From Mycobacterium sp. ST-F2 (GTDB lineage: Bacteria; Actinomycetota; Actinomycetes; Mycobacteriales; Mycobacteriaceae), in assembly GCF_001905655.1 (NCBI RefSeq), contig NZ_JMHT01000016.1, forward strand, positions 1 through 64,000: a stretch of DNA of 64,000 nucleotides, given 5' to 3'. Positions within the stretch are counted from its first letter, which is position 1, and each line of letters opens with the position of its first letter. Below are positions 1 through 9,341 of the stretch, piece after piece. Made by a program: the position numbers and the translations under genes. Below the pieces are notes generated by a model. The model saw nothing but the letters and a program-made list of their open reading frames with translations. It was not told the DNA's origin and searched no databases.

Positions 1-1755
1 AAGGGTGGCGATGGCTTCGACACCATCACCGCGATCGGCATCGCGGGCAACGGCGGCGCCGGCGGTAACGGTGGCACCGGTGGCACTGATGGCAATGGCG
101 GCAACGGCGGCGCCGGCGGTGCGGGCGGCAATGGCGCCGATGGCCTTGCGGCACTTGGTGAAAGCGGGCCCAACGGCGGCCATGGCGGCGCCGGTGGCAC
201 CGGTGGTGCCGGTGGCACCAACGCGGGCAACGGCGGTAACGGCGGTATCGGCGGCAATGCCGGTAACGGTGGTTCCGGCGGCTCGGGTGTCCTCGGCGGC
301 GGAGCGCTCGGCGGCGGTGGAAACGGCGGCAACGGCGGTAATGGCGGCGCCGGAGGCAAGGGCGGCGCCGCTGCTCACGGCACCGTCGGCAACGGCGGCA
401 AGGGCGGCAACGCCGGAAACGGCAGCAACGGCGGCAATGGCTCCGACGGCAGTTCGTCGTTGATCCCCAACGGCGGCAAGGGCGGTGACGGCGGCAACGC
501 CGGCAGCGCCGGTACCGGAGGCTTCAACGGCAACGGCGCCAACCAAGCCGCCAGCGGCACGGGCGGTAACGGCGGCAACGGCGGTAAGGGTGGCGATGGC
601 TTCGACACCATCACCGCGATCGGCATCGCGGGCAACGGCGGCGCCGGCGGTAACGGTGGCACCGGTGGCACTGATGGCAATGGCGGCAACGGCGGCGCCG
701 GCGGTGCGGGCGGCAATGGCGCCGATGGCCTTGCGGCACTTGGCGAAAACGGTCCCAACGGCGGCCACGGCGGCGCCGGCGGCATCGGTGGTGCCGGTGG
801 CACCAACGCCGGTAACGGCGGCTCCGGTGGTACCGGTGGCGCAGGCGGTAACGGCGGCAGCGGCGGCTCGGGCATCCTCGGCGGCAACACCGGTGGTTCC
901 GGTGGCGCGGGCGGTAACGGCGGAGTCGGCGGCAAGGGCGGCAGCGCGGCCCACGGCACCGTCGGCAACGGCGGCAAGGGCGGCAAGGGCGGTAAGGCCG
1001 GCAACGGCGGCACCGGTGGTGCCGGTTCGGACGGCATCTCGTCGATCCAGCGCGACGGCGGCAAGGGCGGCACCGGCGGCAGCGCCGGTAACGCCGGCGC
1101 GGGCGGCTTCAACGGCAACGGCGCCAACCAAGCCGCCAGCGGCGCGGGCGGCTTCGGAGGGGACGGCGGTAAGGGCGGCAACGGCTTCGACGCCCTCACC
1201 ATCCTCGGCACCGCGGGCCGCGGTGGCGACGGTGGCGCCGGCGGTTCGGGCGGCCTGACCGGCGACGGCGGTGCCGGTGGTGCCGGTGGAACGGGCGGCA
1301 ACGGCGCCAACGGGACCATCGGGGCCTCGCTGGGGGCGACCGGCTTGTCCGGCAGCGCCGCGGGCGCCGGTGGTAATGGTGGCGTCGGCGGCGCCGGCGG
1401 CACCGTCTCGGGCGTCGGCGGCGCAGGCGGTGCCGGCGGCAAGGGTGGCACCGGCGGGAACGGCGGCGTCGGCGGGCTCCCTGCCTTCGGCTCCAACAAC
1501 GCGGCCGGGATCAGCGGCGGTGGCGGCTTCGGTGGCACCGGCGGCGCAGGCGGCGCAGGCGGTAACGGTGGAGCGGGCGGGACATCCGTGAACGGCATCG
1601 ACGGTGCCGGCGGCAAGGGTGGCACCGGCGGCAATGGTGGCGTCGGCGGCGACGGCCAGACCGGCGCGAACGGCACCCCGTTCATCAACGGCAACGCCGG
1701 GTCCACAGGCGGCGTCGGTGGCACCGGCGGCGCCGCGGGAGCCGGCGGTAAGGGC
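1..1755 (+). repeat. 585-bp (195-codon) tandem repeats inside the PGRS-like gene
   Basis: Bases 1-585 and 586-1170 are near-identical units: the same segment beginning AAGGGTGGCGATGGC occurs at 1 and 586. A third, more diverged unit begins at 1171. The period is an exact multiple of three, so the reading frame is kept. The island encoding [13 protein letters not shown] also recurs with the 585-bp spacing (around 517 and 1102). The window starts inside the array, so the true copy number is unknown. Confidence 0.85.
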
Positions 1756-2118
1756 GGCAGCACCGGCGACAACGTCGGTGGCGTGGGCGGTGACGGTGGC
1801 GTCGGCGGCGCCGGTGGTACCGGCGGCGACGGCGGTAAGGGCTACAACGACAACGTCACCCAATGGGGCAACGGCGGCAACGGCGGTGCCGGCGGCACGG
1901 GTGGCGCCAGTGGCAACGGCGGTAGCGGCGGAACCGGTTCGATAACCGGCGCCGGTGGCAACGGTCCCGCCGGCGGCGCGGGAGGCGCCGGCGGTTCGGG
2001 CGGCGCCAACGGCGGCCACGGCACCCACGACGGCACCGACGGTGCCACGGGCAGCAGCGGCGCCAGTGGTTCCGGAGGCACCGGCAACCCGGCCGGTGGC
2101 AGCGGAATCCTGGTCTGA
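1..2118 (+). CDS. Glycine-rich PGRS-like repeat protein (5' end outside window)
   Basis: The frame is open from the first base to the TGA at 2116-2118, so the start lies upstream and at least 705 residues are visible. Almost the whole protein is GG-A/N/T/K-GG triplets, with short non-glycine islands (for example [15 protein letters not shown] and [13 protein letters not shown]) recurring every 195 residues. This composition matches mycobacterial PGRS domains, but the PE or other N-terminal domain is not in view, so PE-PGRS membership cannot be confirmed. PGRS proteins are generally cell-surface or exported. The C-terminus ends GGSGILV. A strong hairpin follows immediately. Confidence 0.85.
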   Translation, partial: KGGDGFDTITAIGIAGNGGAGGNGGTGGTDGNGGNGGAGGAGGNGADGLAALGESGPNGGHGGAGGTGGAGGTNAGNGGNGGIGGNAGNGGSGGSGVLGGGALGGGGNGGNGGNGGAGGKGGAAAHGTVGNGGKGGNAGNGSNGGNGSDGSSSLIPNGGKGGDGGNAGSAGTGGFNGNGANQAASGTGGNGGNGGKGGDGFDTITAIGIAGNGGAGGNGGTGGTDGNGGNGGAGGAGGNGADGLAALGENGPNGGHGGAGGIGGAGGTNAGNGGSGGTGGAGGNGGSGGSGILGGNTGGSGGAGGNGGVGGKGGSAAHGTVGNGGKGGKGGKAGNGGTGGAGSDGISSIQRDGGKGGTGGSAGNAGAGGFNGNGANQAASGAGGFGGDGGKGGNGFDALTILGTAGRGGDGGAGGSGGLTGDGGAGGAGGTGGNGANGTIGASLGATGLSGSAAGAGGNGGVGGAGGTVSGVGGAGGAGGKGGTGGNGGVGGLPAFGSNNAAGISGGGGFGGTGGAGGAGGNGGAGGTSVNGIDGAGGKGGTGGNGGVGGDGQTGANGTPFINGNAGSTGGVGGTGGAAGAGGKGGSTGDNVGGVGGDGGVGGAGGTGGDGGKGYNDNVTQWGNGGNGGAGGTGGASGNGGSGGTGSITGAGGNGPAGGAGGAGGSGGANGGHGTHDGTDGATGSSGASGSGGTGNPAGGSGILV

Positions 2119-2120
2119 CG

Positions 2121-2159
2121 GGTGCGGTGTGGCGCCGGCGGTCGGCGCCACACCGCATC
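2121..2159. terminator. Bidirectional hairpin terminator candidate
   Basis: A perfect 13-bp stem (2124-2136 pairing with 2144-2156) with a 7-nt loop lies 6 nt after the stop of the glycine-rich gene. It touches the stop of the convergent M24 gene. There is no clear T tract, as is common for mycobacterial hairpins. Confidence 0.6.
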
Positions 2160-2856
2160 ACCCCCGCAGGTCCAACAGTTCCTCCTGAAAGCCGCCGAAT
2201 CTCCGGCCGGGCTCGACGAGATGCACCTCCAGAATCCAATGGCATTGCCGCCCTTGCGAATCCACGCGCCGCATCGGCAGGTCCGAACCAGGCGCCACGT
2301 AGGAGTCGATCTCGTGGCCGGCGATCTTCTCGTGCGGAAACTCTCCCACCAGGTGTCCGGCGATGGTGCCACCGAATTCCCACCCGGCAGCCCGACTCAG
2401 CCCGACGACGTGGTCGAACAGCTGCGCGCCGGTGATATCCGGAGTCGACTCGAAGTGCGTCCGAGCCGCTTCCCATACCTTCGGTAAATCGTTGCGCAAG
2501 GCCAACTTTCGCGGATCGTCGCCGAGTACGAAGGTACGGCCGAAGTCGGCTTCTCACTCCTCGAAGAGCGGCCCCAGGTCGACGAACACGATGTCGTCGT
2601 CGGCAATCACCCTGTCGGGCGGGTTCTCCCGCGCGGTCGACAGCGTGTTCTCGCCGCCGCGGACGATCCGCTTGTGCCAGTGCCGGGTGACGCCGAGGAT
2701 TTCGGCGGCCAGATCACGGATCTCGTCGGTCACCTGACGCTCGCCGGCACCCGGCCGGATCAGTCCACGTTCTTCGATGGCGACGAACAGTTCCGCCGCC
2801 TTGCGCTGGGCATCGAGAAGGTGTGCGACACGGGCCTGTTCATCGATCTTCTCCAT
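2158..2856 (-). pseudogene. M24-family peptidase (Xaa-Pro aminopeptidase-like), interrupted by in-frame TGA
   Basis: Two segments, 2856-2554 (100 residues) and 2553-2158, lie in the same frame and are separated only by a TGA at 2556-2554. Joined, they give about 232 codons reading VFVDLGPLFEE-stop-EADFGRTFVLGDDPRK and then GGTIAGHLVGEFPHEK, which has the look of a short actinobacterial M24 metallopeptidase: the metal-ligand D in DLGP, a conserved H in GHLVGE and a late E in LEVH. The interrupted codon is probably TGG (Trp), one base different. The gene is therefore either inactivated or carries a base-calling error. The upstream neighbour is a co-directional polysaccharide deacetylase. Confidence 0.8.
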
Positions 2857-2866
2857 GCCACCGATG

Positions 2867-3628
2867 CTAGGCGGGTCGCACGAACTCCCAGCCCGCCGCC
2901 TTCATCTCGGCGATCGCCGCCGCATATCCCGCGGCGGTACCCGAACCCGGGTGGTTCATGTGGGAGATGACGACGGAACCAGGTTGCGCACCAACCACAT
3001 TCGCGCGCACCCGGGCGGCCGGCAGCGTCGCACCACAGTCGCCGTTGACACTGAACCCGAGTGGCTGCAGCCCGAGATCGCGCACGATCTGCACCGCCAC
3101 GTCGTCGTAGTGGGCGGTGCCGGGGCGGAACCAGGTGGGTGCCTTCCCGGTCAGCGCGGTGAGCTTCATCTGATTGCCCCACACCTCGTCGACGACCTCG
3201 GCAGCCGACCGCGTGCCGCCGATGCCGTAAGCCACCCGGCCGGTCACCGACAGCGGCACGTGTCGGGTGCCGTGGTTGCCGATCTCGAACAGCGGGTTGG
3301 CGGCCAGCTGTGCGGCACGATCCGGGTGTTGATCGACCCACCGGGAGTTGAAGAAGAGCACCGCAGGCACGTTGTTGCGCTGCAGCGTGTCGAGCAGTGC
3401 ATCGTCGACACCGCCACGGCACGCATCGAACGTCAGGGCGATCTGGCGTCCGCCGGCGGGGACCGAGGTGACGATCCCGGGCAATGCCATCCCCCACTGG
3501 GTTGGCACCCCGCGCGCGTACTGGCTCGCGACGGCGGCCGGATCCTGCGCCGCAGACGCCCGGGACGCCAATGCCAGCGAACCGGCAGCAGCAGCCCCAG
3601 CAGCAAGGAAGGCGCGTCTGGTTATCAC
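2867..3628 (-). CDS. Secreted polysaccharide deacetylase (NodB-type, CE4-like), Tat signal
   Basis: The N-terminus from the GTG at 3628 is a twin-arginine signal (ITRRAFLAAGAAAAG...ASRASA), pointing to Tat export. The mature part has NodB-family motifs in order: LTFDACRGG (motif 1, with A in place of the usual second D), NHGTRH (motif 2, metal histidines), FRPGTAHYDD (motif 3), DCGATLP and ISHMNHPG. CE4 enzymes remove N-acetyl or O-acetyl groups from cell-wall or extracellular sugars; the substrate here is unknown. I prefer the GTG at 3628 because TAGCGT sits 7 nt upstream, as in leaderless mycobacterial promoters. A GTG at 3685 would add 19 residues. Confidence 0.85.
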   Translation of the reverse strand: MITRRAFLAAGAAAAGSLALASRASAAQDPAAVASQYARGVPTQWGMALPGIVTSVPAGGRQIALTFDACRGGVDDALLDTLQRNNVPAVLFFNSRWVDQHPDRAAQLAANPLFEIGNHGTRHVPLSVTGRVAYGIGGTRSAAEVVDEVWGNQMKLTALTGKAPTWFRPGTAHYDDVAVQIVRDLGLQPLGFSVNGDCGATLPAARVRANVVGAQPGSVVISHMNHPGSGTAAGYAAAIAEMKAAGWEFVRPA

Positions 3629-3828
3629 GGCACGGACGCTAGGCCGCGACTCTGAACAGCGCGTGTCCAGAGCCTGTGAGTTCACCGCGAACCGGGTGAA
3701 TGGTGGGCCACCCTATGAATTTCGTCGTCGAGTAGGACTGGCCCGACTCGTCCCAGGACACGCCGAGGAAAGTGCACCGCCCGAACCCGTTGCCCTAGAC
3801 TGCCCTTCGACCAAGGAGGAGTCTTCGG

Positions 3829-5547
3829 GTGCGGGCTTATGCAGCGCCCAGCACCCAGGCTTTGCGGGGCTGGCAACGTCGGGCTTTGGTGCGGTATCTC
3901 ACCGCCAAGCCGCGTGATTTTCTTGCTGTCGCGACCCCGGGTGCAGGCAAGACGACCTTCGCCCTGCGGATCGCCGGTGAGTTGCTGACAGAGCGCACCG
4001 TCGACCAGGTCGTGGTCGTCGTCCCGACCGAGCACCTCAAGACCCAGTGGGCGGAAGCCGCGGCGCGCGTCGGCATGGCGCTGGACCCCAAGTTCAGCAA
4101 CTCGACGGGGCAGACGTCGTCGGACTACCACGGCATCGTCGTCACCTATGCCCAGGTCGCCAGCCACCCGACCCGACACCGGGTGCGCACCGAGAACCAC
4201 AAGACGCTGGTGATCTTCGACGAGGTCCACCACGGCGGCGACGCGAAGAGCTGGGGCGAGGCCATCCGCGAGGCCTACGACGATGCGACGCGGCGCCTCT
4301 GCCTGACCGGGACCCCGTTCCGGTCCGACGACAGCCCCATCCCGTTCGTGCAGTACGAGCCCGACGGCAGCGGCCATCAGCAGTCGGTGGCCGACCACAC
4401 CTACGGCTACTCCGACGCGCTCGCCGACGGCGTGGTGCGGCCGGTGGTCTTCATGGCGTACTCGGGCGAGGCCCGCTGGCGCGACAGTGCCGGCGAGGAG
4501 CACGCGGCCCGCCTCGGCGAACCACTCACCGCCGAGCAGACCGCCCGGGCCTGGCGTACCGCGCTGAACCCCGAAGGCGAATGGATGCCCGCGGTGATCG
4601 CGGCGGCCAACAAGCGGCTGGGGCAGTTGCGGCAGAGCATCCCGGACGCCGGCGGCATGATCATCGCCACCGACCAGACCACCGCCCGCGCCTACGCCAA
4701 GCTGCTGCACACCATCACGGGCGAGGAAGCGACGGTCATCCTGTCGGATGACCCGACGGCGTCGGCTCGCATCTCGCAGTTCTCCGAGGGCACCAGCCGC
4801 TGGCTCGTCGCGGTCCGCATGGTGTCCGAGGGTGTCGACGTGCCGCGGCTCGCGGTCGGCGTGTACGCGACGAGCGCGTCGACCCCCTTGTTCTTCGCGC
4901 AGGCCATCGGCCGGTTCGTGCGGCTGCGCCGCAAGGGCGAGACGGCCAGCATCTTCCTGCCGTCGGTGCCGAACCTGCTGGAGCTGGCCAGCGAGCTGGA
5001 GCGCGAGCGCAACCACGTGCTCGGCAAGCCCCACCGCGTGTCCGACGGCCTTGACGACGAACTGCTCGAGCAGGCGCAGAAGAAGGAAGACGAGAAGTCG
5101 GAGCTGGAGAACGGCTTCGAGATGCTCGGCTCGGACGCCGAGCTGGACCAGGTGATCTTCGACGGCTCGTCGTTCGGTACCGCGACCGAGGCCGGCAGCG
5201 ACGAGGAAGCCGACTATCTCGGCATTCCCGGTCTGCTGGATCACACCCAGATGCGCGACCTGCTGAGCAGGCGCCAGGACGAGCAGTTGCAGAAGCGCAG
5301 CGCCAAGGCCGCTGCCACTGGCGCACCGCCCCCGCCCATGACCACCCACGGCCAGCTGCGCGAGCTGCGCAAGGAACTGAACCTGCTGGTGGCGGCGTTC
5401 CACCACCGCACCGGCAAGCCGCACGGCTGGATCCACAACGAGTTGCGCCGCCGGCACCCGGGTCCCCCGGTGGCGGCCGCGACCCGCGAGCAGCTGCAGG
5501 ACCGCATCGCCGCGATCCGCAACATGCAGCGGGAGCTGACGGCCTGA
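3829..5547 (+). CDS. DEAD/DEAH-box superfamily 2 helicase
   Basis: This 572-residue protein starts at GTG 3829 behind a strong AAGGAGGAG ribosome site; a TAGACT -10-like box lies at 3796-3801. SF2 motifs are in order: motif I ATPGAGKT (near residue 35), motif II DEVHH, motif III LTGTPF, and a C-terminal RecA fold with motif V VSEGVDVPRL and motif VI QAIGRFVRLRR. The middle and C-terminal parts are rich in charged residues. Such stand-alone actinobacterial helicases are usually annotated as DNA-repair or type III restriction-like, but no nuclease or methylase domain is seen here. Neighbours give no functional clue. Confidence 0.85.
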   Translation: MRAYAAPSTQALRGWQRRALVRYLTAKPRDFLAVATPGAGKTTFALRIAGELLTERTVDQVVVVVPTEHLKTQWAEAAARVGMALDPKFSNSTGQTSSDYHGIVVTYAQVASHPTRHRVRTENHKTLVIFDEVHHGGDAKSWGEAIREAYDDATRRLCLTGTPFRSDDSPIPFVQYEPDGSGHQQSVADHTYGYSDALADGVVRPVVFMAYSGEARWRDSAGEEHAARLGEPLTAEQTARAWRTALNPEGEWMPAVIAAANKRLGQLRQSIPDAGGMIIATDQTTARAYAKLLHTITGEEATVILSDDPTASARISQFSEGTSRWLVAVRMVSEGVDVPRLAVGVYATSASTPLFFAQAIGRFVRLRRKGETASIFLPSVPNLLELASELERERNHVLGKPHRVSDGLDDELLEQAQKKEDEKSELENGFEMLGSDAELDQVIFDGSSFGTATEAGSDEEADYLGIPGLLDHTQMRDLLSRRQDEQLQKRSAKAAATGAPPPPMTTHGQLRELRKELNLLVAAFHHRTGKPHGWIHNELRRRHPGPPVAAATREQLQDRIAAIRNMQRELTA

Positions 5548-5552
5548 GGCCC

Positions 5553-6368
5553 TCAGAGGCCCAGCAGCTCCGGCAGGTCGGCGACGGAGTCCAGCACGTA
5601 GTTCGGCTGCATCGCGAATTCGTCTGCGGCCCAACGGTCCAGCGTGTCCTGGCGGAATTTTCCGGTCCGCACGAGCACGCCCGTCATCCCGACGACCTGG
5701 GCCGCGAGGACGTCGTTGTTGAGGTCGTCGCCGACCATGTACATCTCTTCGGGTTCGACGCCGAGCCGCGCGGCCGCGGTGAAGAACCCGGCGGGTGCGG
5801 GCTTGCCGACGGCGGTGCCCTGATGACCGGTGGTCTGTTCCAGCCCCGCCAGATACAGCCCGGTGTCCACCCGTAGCCCGTCGGCGGTGTTCCACGCGTT
5901 GCTGCGGTGCATGGCGACGACGGGGACGCCGCGGGTCATCCAGTCATAGATCCAGCTGAGGGTCAGATGCGTGTATTCGGGCCCCGCGCCACCGAGCAGC
6001 ACCACGTCTGGCGTGTCGGGCTGCTGCGGGCCAGCGAAGTCGGAGGCGTACACCAGATCGACGCCGGGCATGTCCGCACCGATCTGGCCGCTGTTCACCA
6101 GGAAACATCGGGCACCGGGGTAGCGGTCACGCACGTAGTCGGCGGTCAGCACCGCTGCGGTGACGACCTCGTCGGCGGCGACCTCGATGCCTGCCGCACA
6201 AAGCAATTCGGCGATCTGCTGACGGGTCTTGGTGGTGGTGTTGGTCAGGAACGACCGGGCGATCTGACGCTCCTCGAGCGCCCGCAAGGTCTCGGCCGCA
6301 CCGTCGATCGGACGCCACGAGGTCACCAGGACACCATCGATGTCGAAGAGCACCCCGCCGATTGCCAT
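5553..6368 (-). CDS. HAD-IIA family phosphatase (LHPP/NagD-like)
   Basis: The 271-residue protein has the HAD nucleophile motif FDIDGVLV at residues 8-15, motif II LTNTTTK near 42 (Thr/Asn side chain), a large C2 cap, the conserved Lys in GTAVGKPAP near 190 and the acidic motif MVGDDLNNDV. This is the layout of the TIGR01458/LHPP subgroup of HAD-IIA phosphatases, which act on small phosphorylated metabolites or phospho-amino acids. The substrate cannot be assigned. It is convergent with the helicase, with a 5-nt gap, and divergent from the SDR gene. Confidence 0.85.
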   Translation of the reverse strand: MAIGGVLFDIDGVLVTSWRPIDGAAETLRALEERQIARSFLTNTTTKTRQQIAELLCAAGIEVAADEVVTAAVLTADYVRDRYPGARCFLVNSGQIGADMPGVDLVYASDFAGPQQPDTPDVVLLGGAGPEYTHLTLSWIYDWMTRGVPVVAMHRSNAWNTADGLRVDTGLYLAGLEQTTGHQGTAVGKPAPAGFFTAAARLGVEPEEMYMVGDDLNNDVLAAQVVGMTGVLVRTGKFRQDTLDRWAADEFAMQPNYVLDSVADLPELLGL

Positions 6369-6470
6369 GGTGCCGACAGTAAACGCCCGCCGCTCCCGCG
6401 CAACTCAGGCGGTTCGCTCGGTAGTGTCTTCGCGCATGAGCACACAAGCGAGTAGCGGAGCGAATCGCGC

Positions 6471-7391
6471 ATGAGCCCCCAGTGGACGGCCAATGATGTG
6501 CCGGACCAGACCGGGCGGGTGGCGATCGTCACCGGCTCCAACACCGGGCTGGGATACGAGACGGCGCGGGTGTTGGCGGGCAAGGGCGCTCGCGTGGTGA
6601 TGGCGGTGCGCGACACCGCCAAAGGCGACGACGCCGCCGCCCGGCTGCGGGCGAGCACCCCGAACGCCGACGTCGTCGTGCAGAAGCTGGACCTGGGTTC
6701 GCTGACCTCGGTCCGCGCGGCGGCCGACGACCTGCGGGCGGCCTATCCGCGGATCGACCTGCTGATCAACAACGCCGGCGTGATGTACCCGCCCAAGCAG
6801 ATCACCGCCGACGGCTTCGAATTGCAGTTCGGCACCAATCACCTCGGCGCGTTCGCGCTCACCGGACTGCTCATCGAGAACCTGCTGTCCGTCCCGGGTT
6901 CGCGCGTGGTGACCCTCGGCAGCATCGCGCACCGCATCCTCGGGAAGATCGACTTCGCCGACCTGCAGTGGGAGAAGCGCCGCTACAACCGGGTCGCGGC
7001 GTACGGGCAGTCGAAGCTGGCGAACCTGATGTTCGCCTACGAGCTGCAACGCCGGCTCGTGGCCACGAACGCCGAAACCATCTCGGTCGCGGCCCATCCC
7101 GGCATCTCGAACACCGAGTTGATGCGCCACATCCCCGGCTCCGGCCTGCCCGGCTTCAACCAGATCAGCGGGCTGGTCGCCAACAGCCCCGAGGTCGGCG
7201 CGCTGGCCACCTTGCGGGCCGCCGTCGACCCTGATGCGCGCGGCGGCGAGTACTACGGGCCTTCCGGTCTCCTCCAGCTGGTCGGCCACCCGGTGCTGGT
7301 GCAGTCGACCGCCCAGTCGCACGACGCCGGCATCCAGCGGCGGTTGTGGGCGGTGTCCGAAGAGCTCACCGGCGTCACCTTCGCGATCTAG
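6471..7391 (+). CDS. Short-chain dehydrogenase/reductase (Rv0439c-type)
   Basis: This 306-residue classical or extended SDR shows the cofactor motif TGSNTGLG near residue 23, an NNAGV motif near 100, a Ser in LGSIAHR and the catalytic pair in YGQSKLAN. It resembles the retinol-dehydrogenase/WWOX-like SDRs of mycobacteria, and its position beside moeA2 matches Rv0439c in M. tuberculosis. The arginine after the Gly motif region (VMAVRDTAKG) suggests NADP(H). The substrate is unknown. moeA2 starts 4 nt after its stop, so the two are probably co-transcribed. Confidence 0.9.
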   Translation: MSPQWTANDVPDQTGRVAIVTGSNTGLGYETARVLAGKGARVVMAVRDTAKGDDAAARLRASTPNADVVVQKLDLGSLTSVRAAADDLRAAYPRIDLLINNAGVMYPPKQITADGFELQFGTNHLGAFALTGLLIENLLSVPGSRVVTLGSIAHRILGKIDFADLQWEKRRYNRVAAYGQSKLANLMFAYELQRRLVATNAETISVAAHPGISNTELMRHIPGSGLPGFNQISGLVANSPEVGALATLRAAVDPDARGGEYYGPSGLLQLVGHPVLVQSTAQSHDAGIQRRLWAVSEELTGVTFAI

Positions 7392-7395
7392 CCTC

Positions 7396-8583
7396 ATGCG
7401 GACCGTCGAGGAACATCAGCACGTTGTCGCCGGACTGATCAGCGCCCGGCCCGCCGTCGCGGTGCCGCTGGCCGACGCGCTGGGGCTGGCCCTTGCCGAG
7501 GACGTGGTGGCGCCGCTGTCGCTGCCCGGTTTCGACAACTCGGCGATGGACGGTTACGCCGTCCTGGCCGCCGACGTGGCCACCGCCACCGCCGACAATC
7601 CAGTGAAACTGCCTGTCGCCGAGGACATTCCGGCCGGACGCACCGACCTGCTGACTCTGGCGCCCGGCACCGCGCACCGGATCATGACCGGCGCCATGCT
7701 GCCGGCGGGCGCCACCGCGGTGGTCCAGGTCGAGGCCACGGACGGGGCGACCGACGTCGTGTCGATCTACTCGGCGGTCCCCGAAGGCCGGAGCATTCGG
7801 CGGGCCGGCGAGGACGTCACCGCCGGGATGACGGTGCTGTCCGCCGGCGAGGTGCTCTCCCCCGCGGCCCTGGGTCTGGCTGCCGCCCTGGGCCTGGCCG
7901 AGCTGAAAGTTATTCCGCGGCAACGGGTCCTGGTGCTGTCCACCGGAACGGAGCTGGTCGCGCCGGGCACGCCGCTGCAACCGGGACAGATCTACGAGTC
8001 CAACGCCGTGATGCTGGCCGCCGCGCTACGTGAGGCCGGCGCCGACGTCACGACCGCACCGGCGACATCCGACGACGTGGCGCTGTTCCGGGAGACCCTG
8101 GCCGGCCATGCCCAGAACGTCGACCTGATCGTCACCACGGGCGGCGTCAGCGCCGGCGCGTACGAGGTGGTGAAAGACGCCCTTTCAGGCGATGTCGAGT
8201 TCGTGAAGGTCGCGATGCAGCCCGGCATGCCGCAGGGCGCCGGGACCGTCGGCGGCACGCCCATCGTCACGTTGCCGGGCAACCCCGTCTCGGCGCTGGT
8301 GTCGTTCGAGGTCTTCATCCGGCCACCGCTGCGCGCGGCGATGGGCCTGCCGTCGCAGCGACCGCGCCGCCCGGCGACGCTCACCGAGAAGCTGACCTCC
8401 CCCGCCGGGAAACGCCAGTTCCGCCGCGGCGTGCTCGGCACCGATGAGCAGGTGAGCAGCTACGGCCCGCCGGCGTCGCACCACCTCCGGTGGCTGGCGA
8501 CGGCAAACTGCCTGCTGGACATCGGCGAGGACGTGGTCGAATTAGCGGCTGGATCGCCCGTGCCCGTCTGGGATCTCAGTTAG
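7396..8583 (+). CDS. moeA2: Molybdopterin molybdenumtransferase MoeA
   Basis: The 395-residue protein begins at ATG 7396, 4 nt after the SDR stop. It carries the MoeA N-terminal signature PGFDNSAMDGYAVLA, the molybdopterin-binding core STGTEL...G.IYESNAVML, TTGGVSAG, and the active-site loop LPGNPVSALVSFEVF. MoeA inserts molybdate into adenylyl-molybdopterin to make the molybdenum cofactor. Placement between an SDR and psd matches Rv0438c (moeA2) in M. tuberculosis, which supports this paralogue symbol. Confidence 0.92.
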   Translation: MRTVEEHQHVVAGLISARPAVAVPLADALGLALAEDVVAPLSLPGFDNSAMDGYAVLAADVATATADNPVKLPVAEDIPAGRTDLLTLAPGTAHRIMTGAMLPAGATAVVQVEATDGATDVVSIYSAVPEGRSIRRAGEDVTAGMTVLSAGEVLSPAALGLAAALGLAELKVIPRQRVLVLSTGTELVAPGTPLQPGQIYESNAVMLAAALREAGADVTTAPATSDDVALFRETLAGHAQNVDLIVTTGGVSAGAYEVVKDALSGDVEFVKVAMQPGMPQGAGTVGGTPIVTLPGNPVSALVSFEVFIRPPLRAAMGLPSQRPRRPATLTEKLTSPAGKRQFRRGVLGTDEQVSSYGPPASHHLRWLATANCLLDIGEDVVELAAGSPVPVWDLS

Positions 8584-8597
8584 AGCCCCGCAAACCG

Positions 8598-8603
8598 TAG
8601 AAT
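8598..8603 (+). promoter_or_regulatory. -10-like box (TAGAAT) before psd
   Basis: TAGAAT lies 9 nt before the psd ATG, which would place the transcription start at or very near the start codon. It suggests an additional leaderless or short-leader promoter for the psd-pssA-ATPase genes, independent of moeA2. This is a pattern match only. Confidence 0.4.
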
Positions 8604-8612
8604 CGAGTCCCC

Positions 8613-9341
8613 ATGGCCAGACCTGCGCGCCCCCCAGCTGACACTCCAGAGTCCGAACTGTCACGTTTCGTCGACCTGGTCCGTTCCACCGTTCCCCCGA
8701 TGCACCCGGCCGGGCTGCCGTTCGTCGGCGGCGCCCTCGGTGTCGCCGCGATCGGCCACCGCAAGCGCTGGGTCCGGGCGGCCGGACTGGCCGCGGCCGC
8801 CGCGTGCGCCGGGTTCTTCCGGCATCCGCCGCGGACGCCACCGAGCCGGCCCGGCGTCGTCGTCGCGCCGGCCGACGGCCTGGTGACGCTCATCGACGAG
8901 GCCGTCCCGCCCGCCGAGCTGAACCTGTCCGACGAGCCGCTGCCGCGCGTCAGCATCTTCCTGTCGCTGTTCGACGCGCATGTGCAGCGCGCGCCGGTGG
9001 CCGGCGAGGTGATCACCGTCAAGCACAAGCCGGGCCAGTTCCTGTCCGCCGACAAGGCCGAGGCCAGCGAGGACAACGAGCGCAACAGCCTCTGGCTGCG
9101 CACCGCCGACGGCCACGACGTCGTCGCGGTGCAGCTCGCCGGTCTGCTGGCCCGCCGCATCGTGTGCAGCACCCACCCGGGTGCGCACCTGGCGCTGGGC
9201 GAGACGTACGGCCTCATCCGGTTCGGCTCCCGCCTGGACACCTACCTGCCCAAGGGCTCCGTGATCGGCGTCGAGATCGGGCAGCGCGCCATCGGCGGCG
9301 AGACGGTGCTGGCAGACCTGCCGAGCGGGTCGCCGGCATGA
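8613..9341 (+). CDS. psd: Phosphatidylserine decarboxylase proenzyme
   Basis: This is a 242-residue short-type Psd. A hydrophobic stretch lies at residues 25-70, followed by the conserved [19 protein letters not shown] block. The self-cleavage site is in IRFGSRLD: Gly205-Ser206, where the Ser becomes the pyruvoyl group. The enzyme makes phosphatidylethanolamine at the membrane from phosphatidylserine supplied by PssA. The psd stop overlaps the pssA start (ATGA at 9338), so the two consecutive pathway enzymes are translationally coupled. Confidence 0.95.
   Translation: MARPARPPADTPESELSRFVDLVRSTVPPMHPAGLPFVGGALGVAAIGHRKRWVRAAGLAAAAACAGFFRHPPRTPPSRPGVVVAPADGLVTLIDEAVPPAELNLSDEPLPRVSIFLSLFDAHVQRAPVAGEVITVKHKPGQFLSADKAEASEDNERNSLWLRTADGHDVVAVQLAGLLARRIVCSTHPGAHLALGETYGLIRFGSRLDTYLPKGSVIGVEIGQRAIGGETVLADLPSGSPA

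Noticed and set aside
375..1772. 465-residue Pro-rich open frame on the minus strand
   Set aside because: It is the antisense of the glycine-codon repeats (GGC/GCC read as Pro/Ala) with no domain; the plus-strand frame explains the sequence.
2554..2556. TGA as a selenocysteine codon in the M24 gene
   Set aside because: The position looks like a conserved Trp, M24 peptidases do not use selenocysteine, and no SECIS-like hairpin follows.
3629..3685. 19-residue N-terminal extension of the polysaccharide deacetylase
   Set aside because: It has no Shine-Dalgarno sequence. The Tat signal begins properly at GTG 3628, which has a leaderless -10 box.
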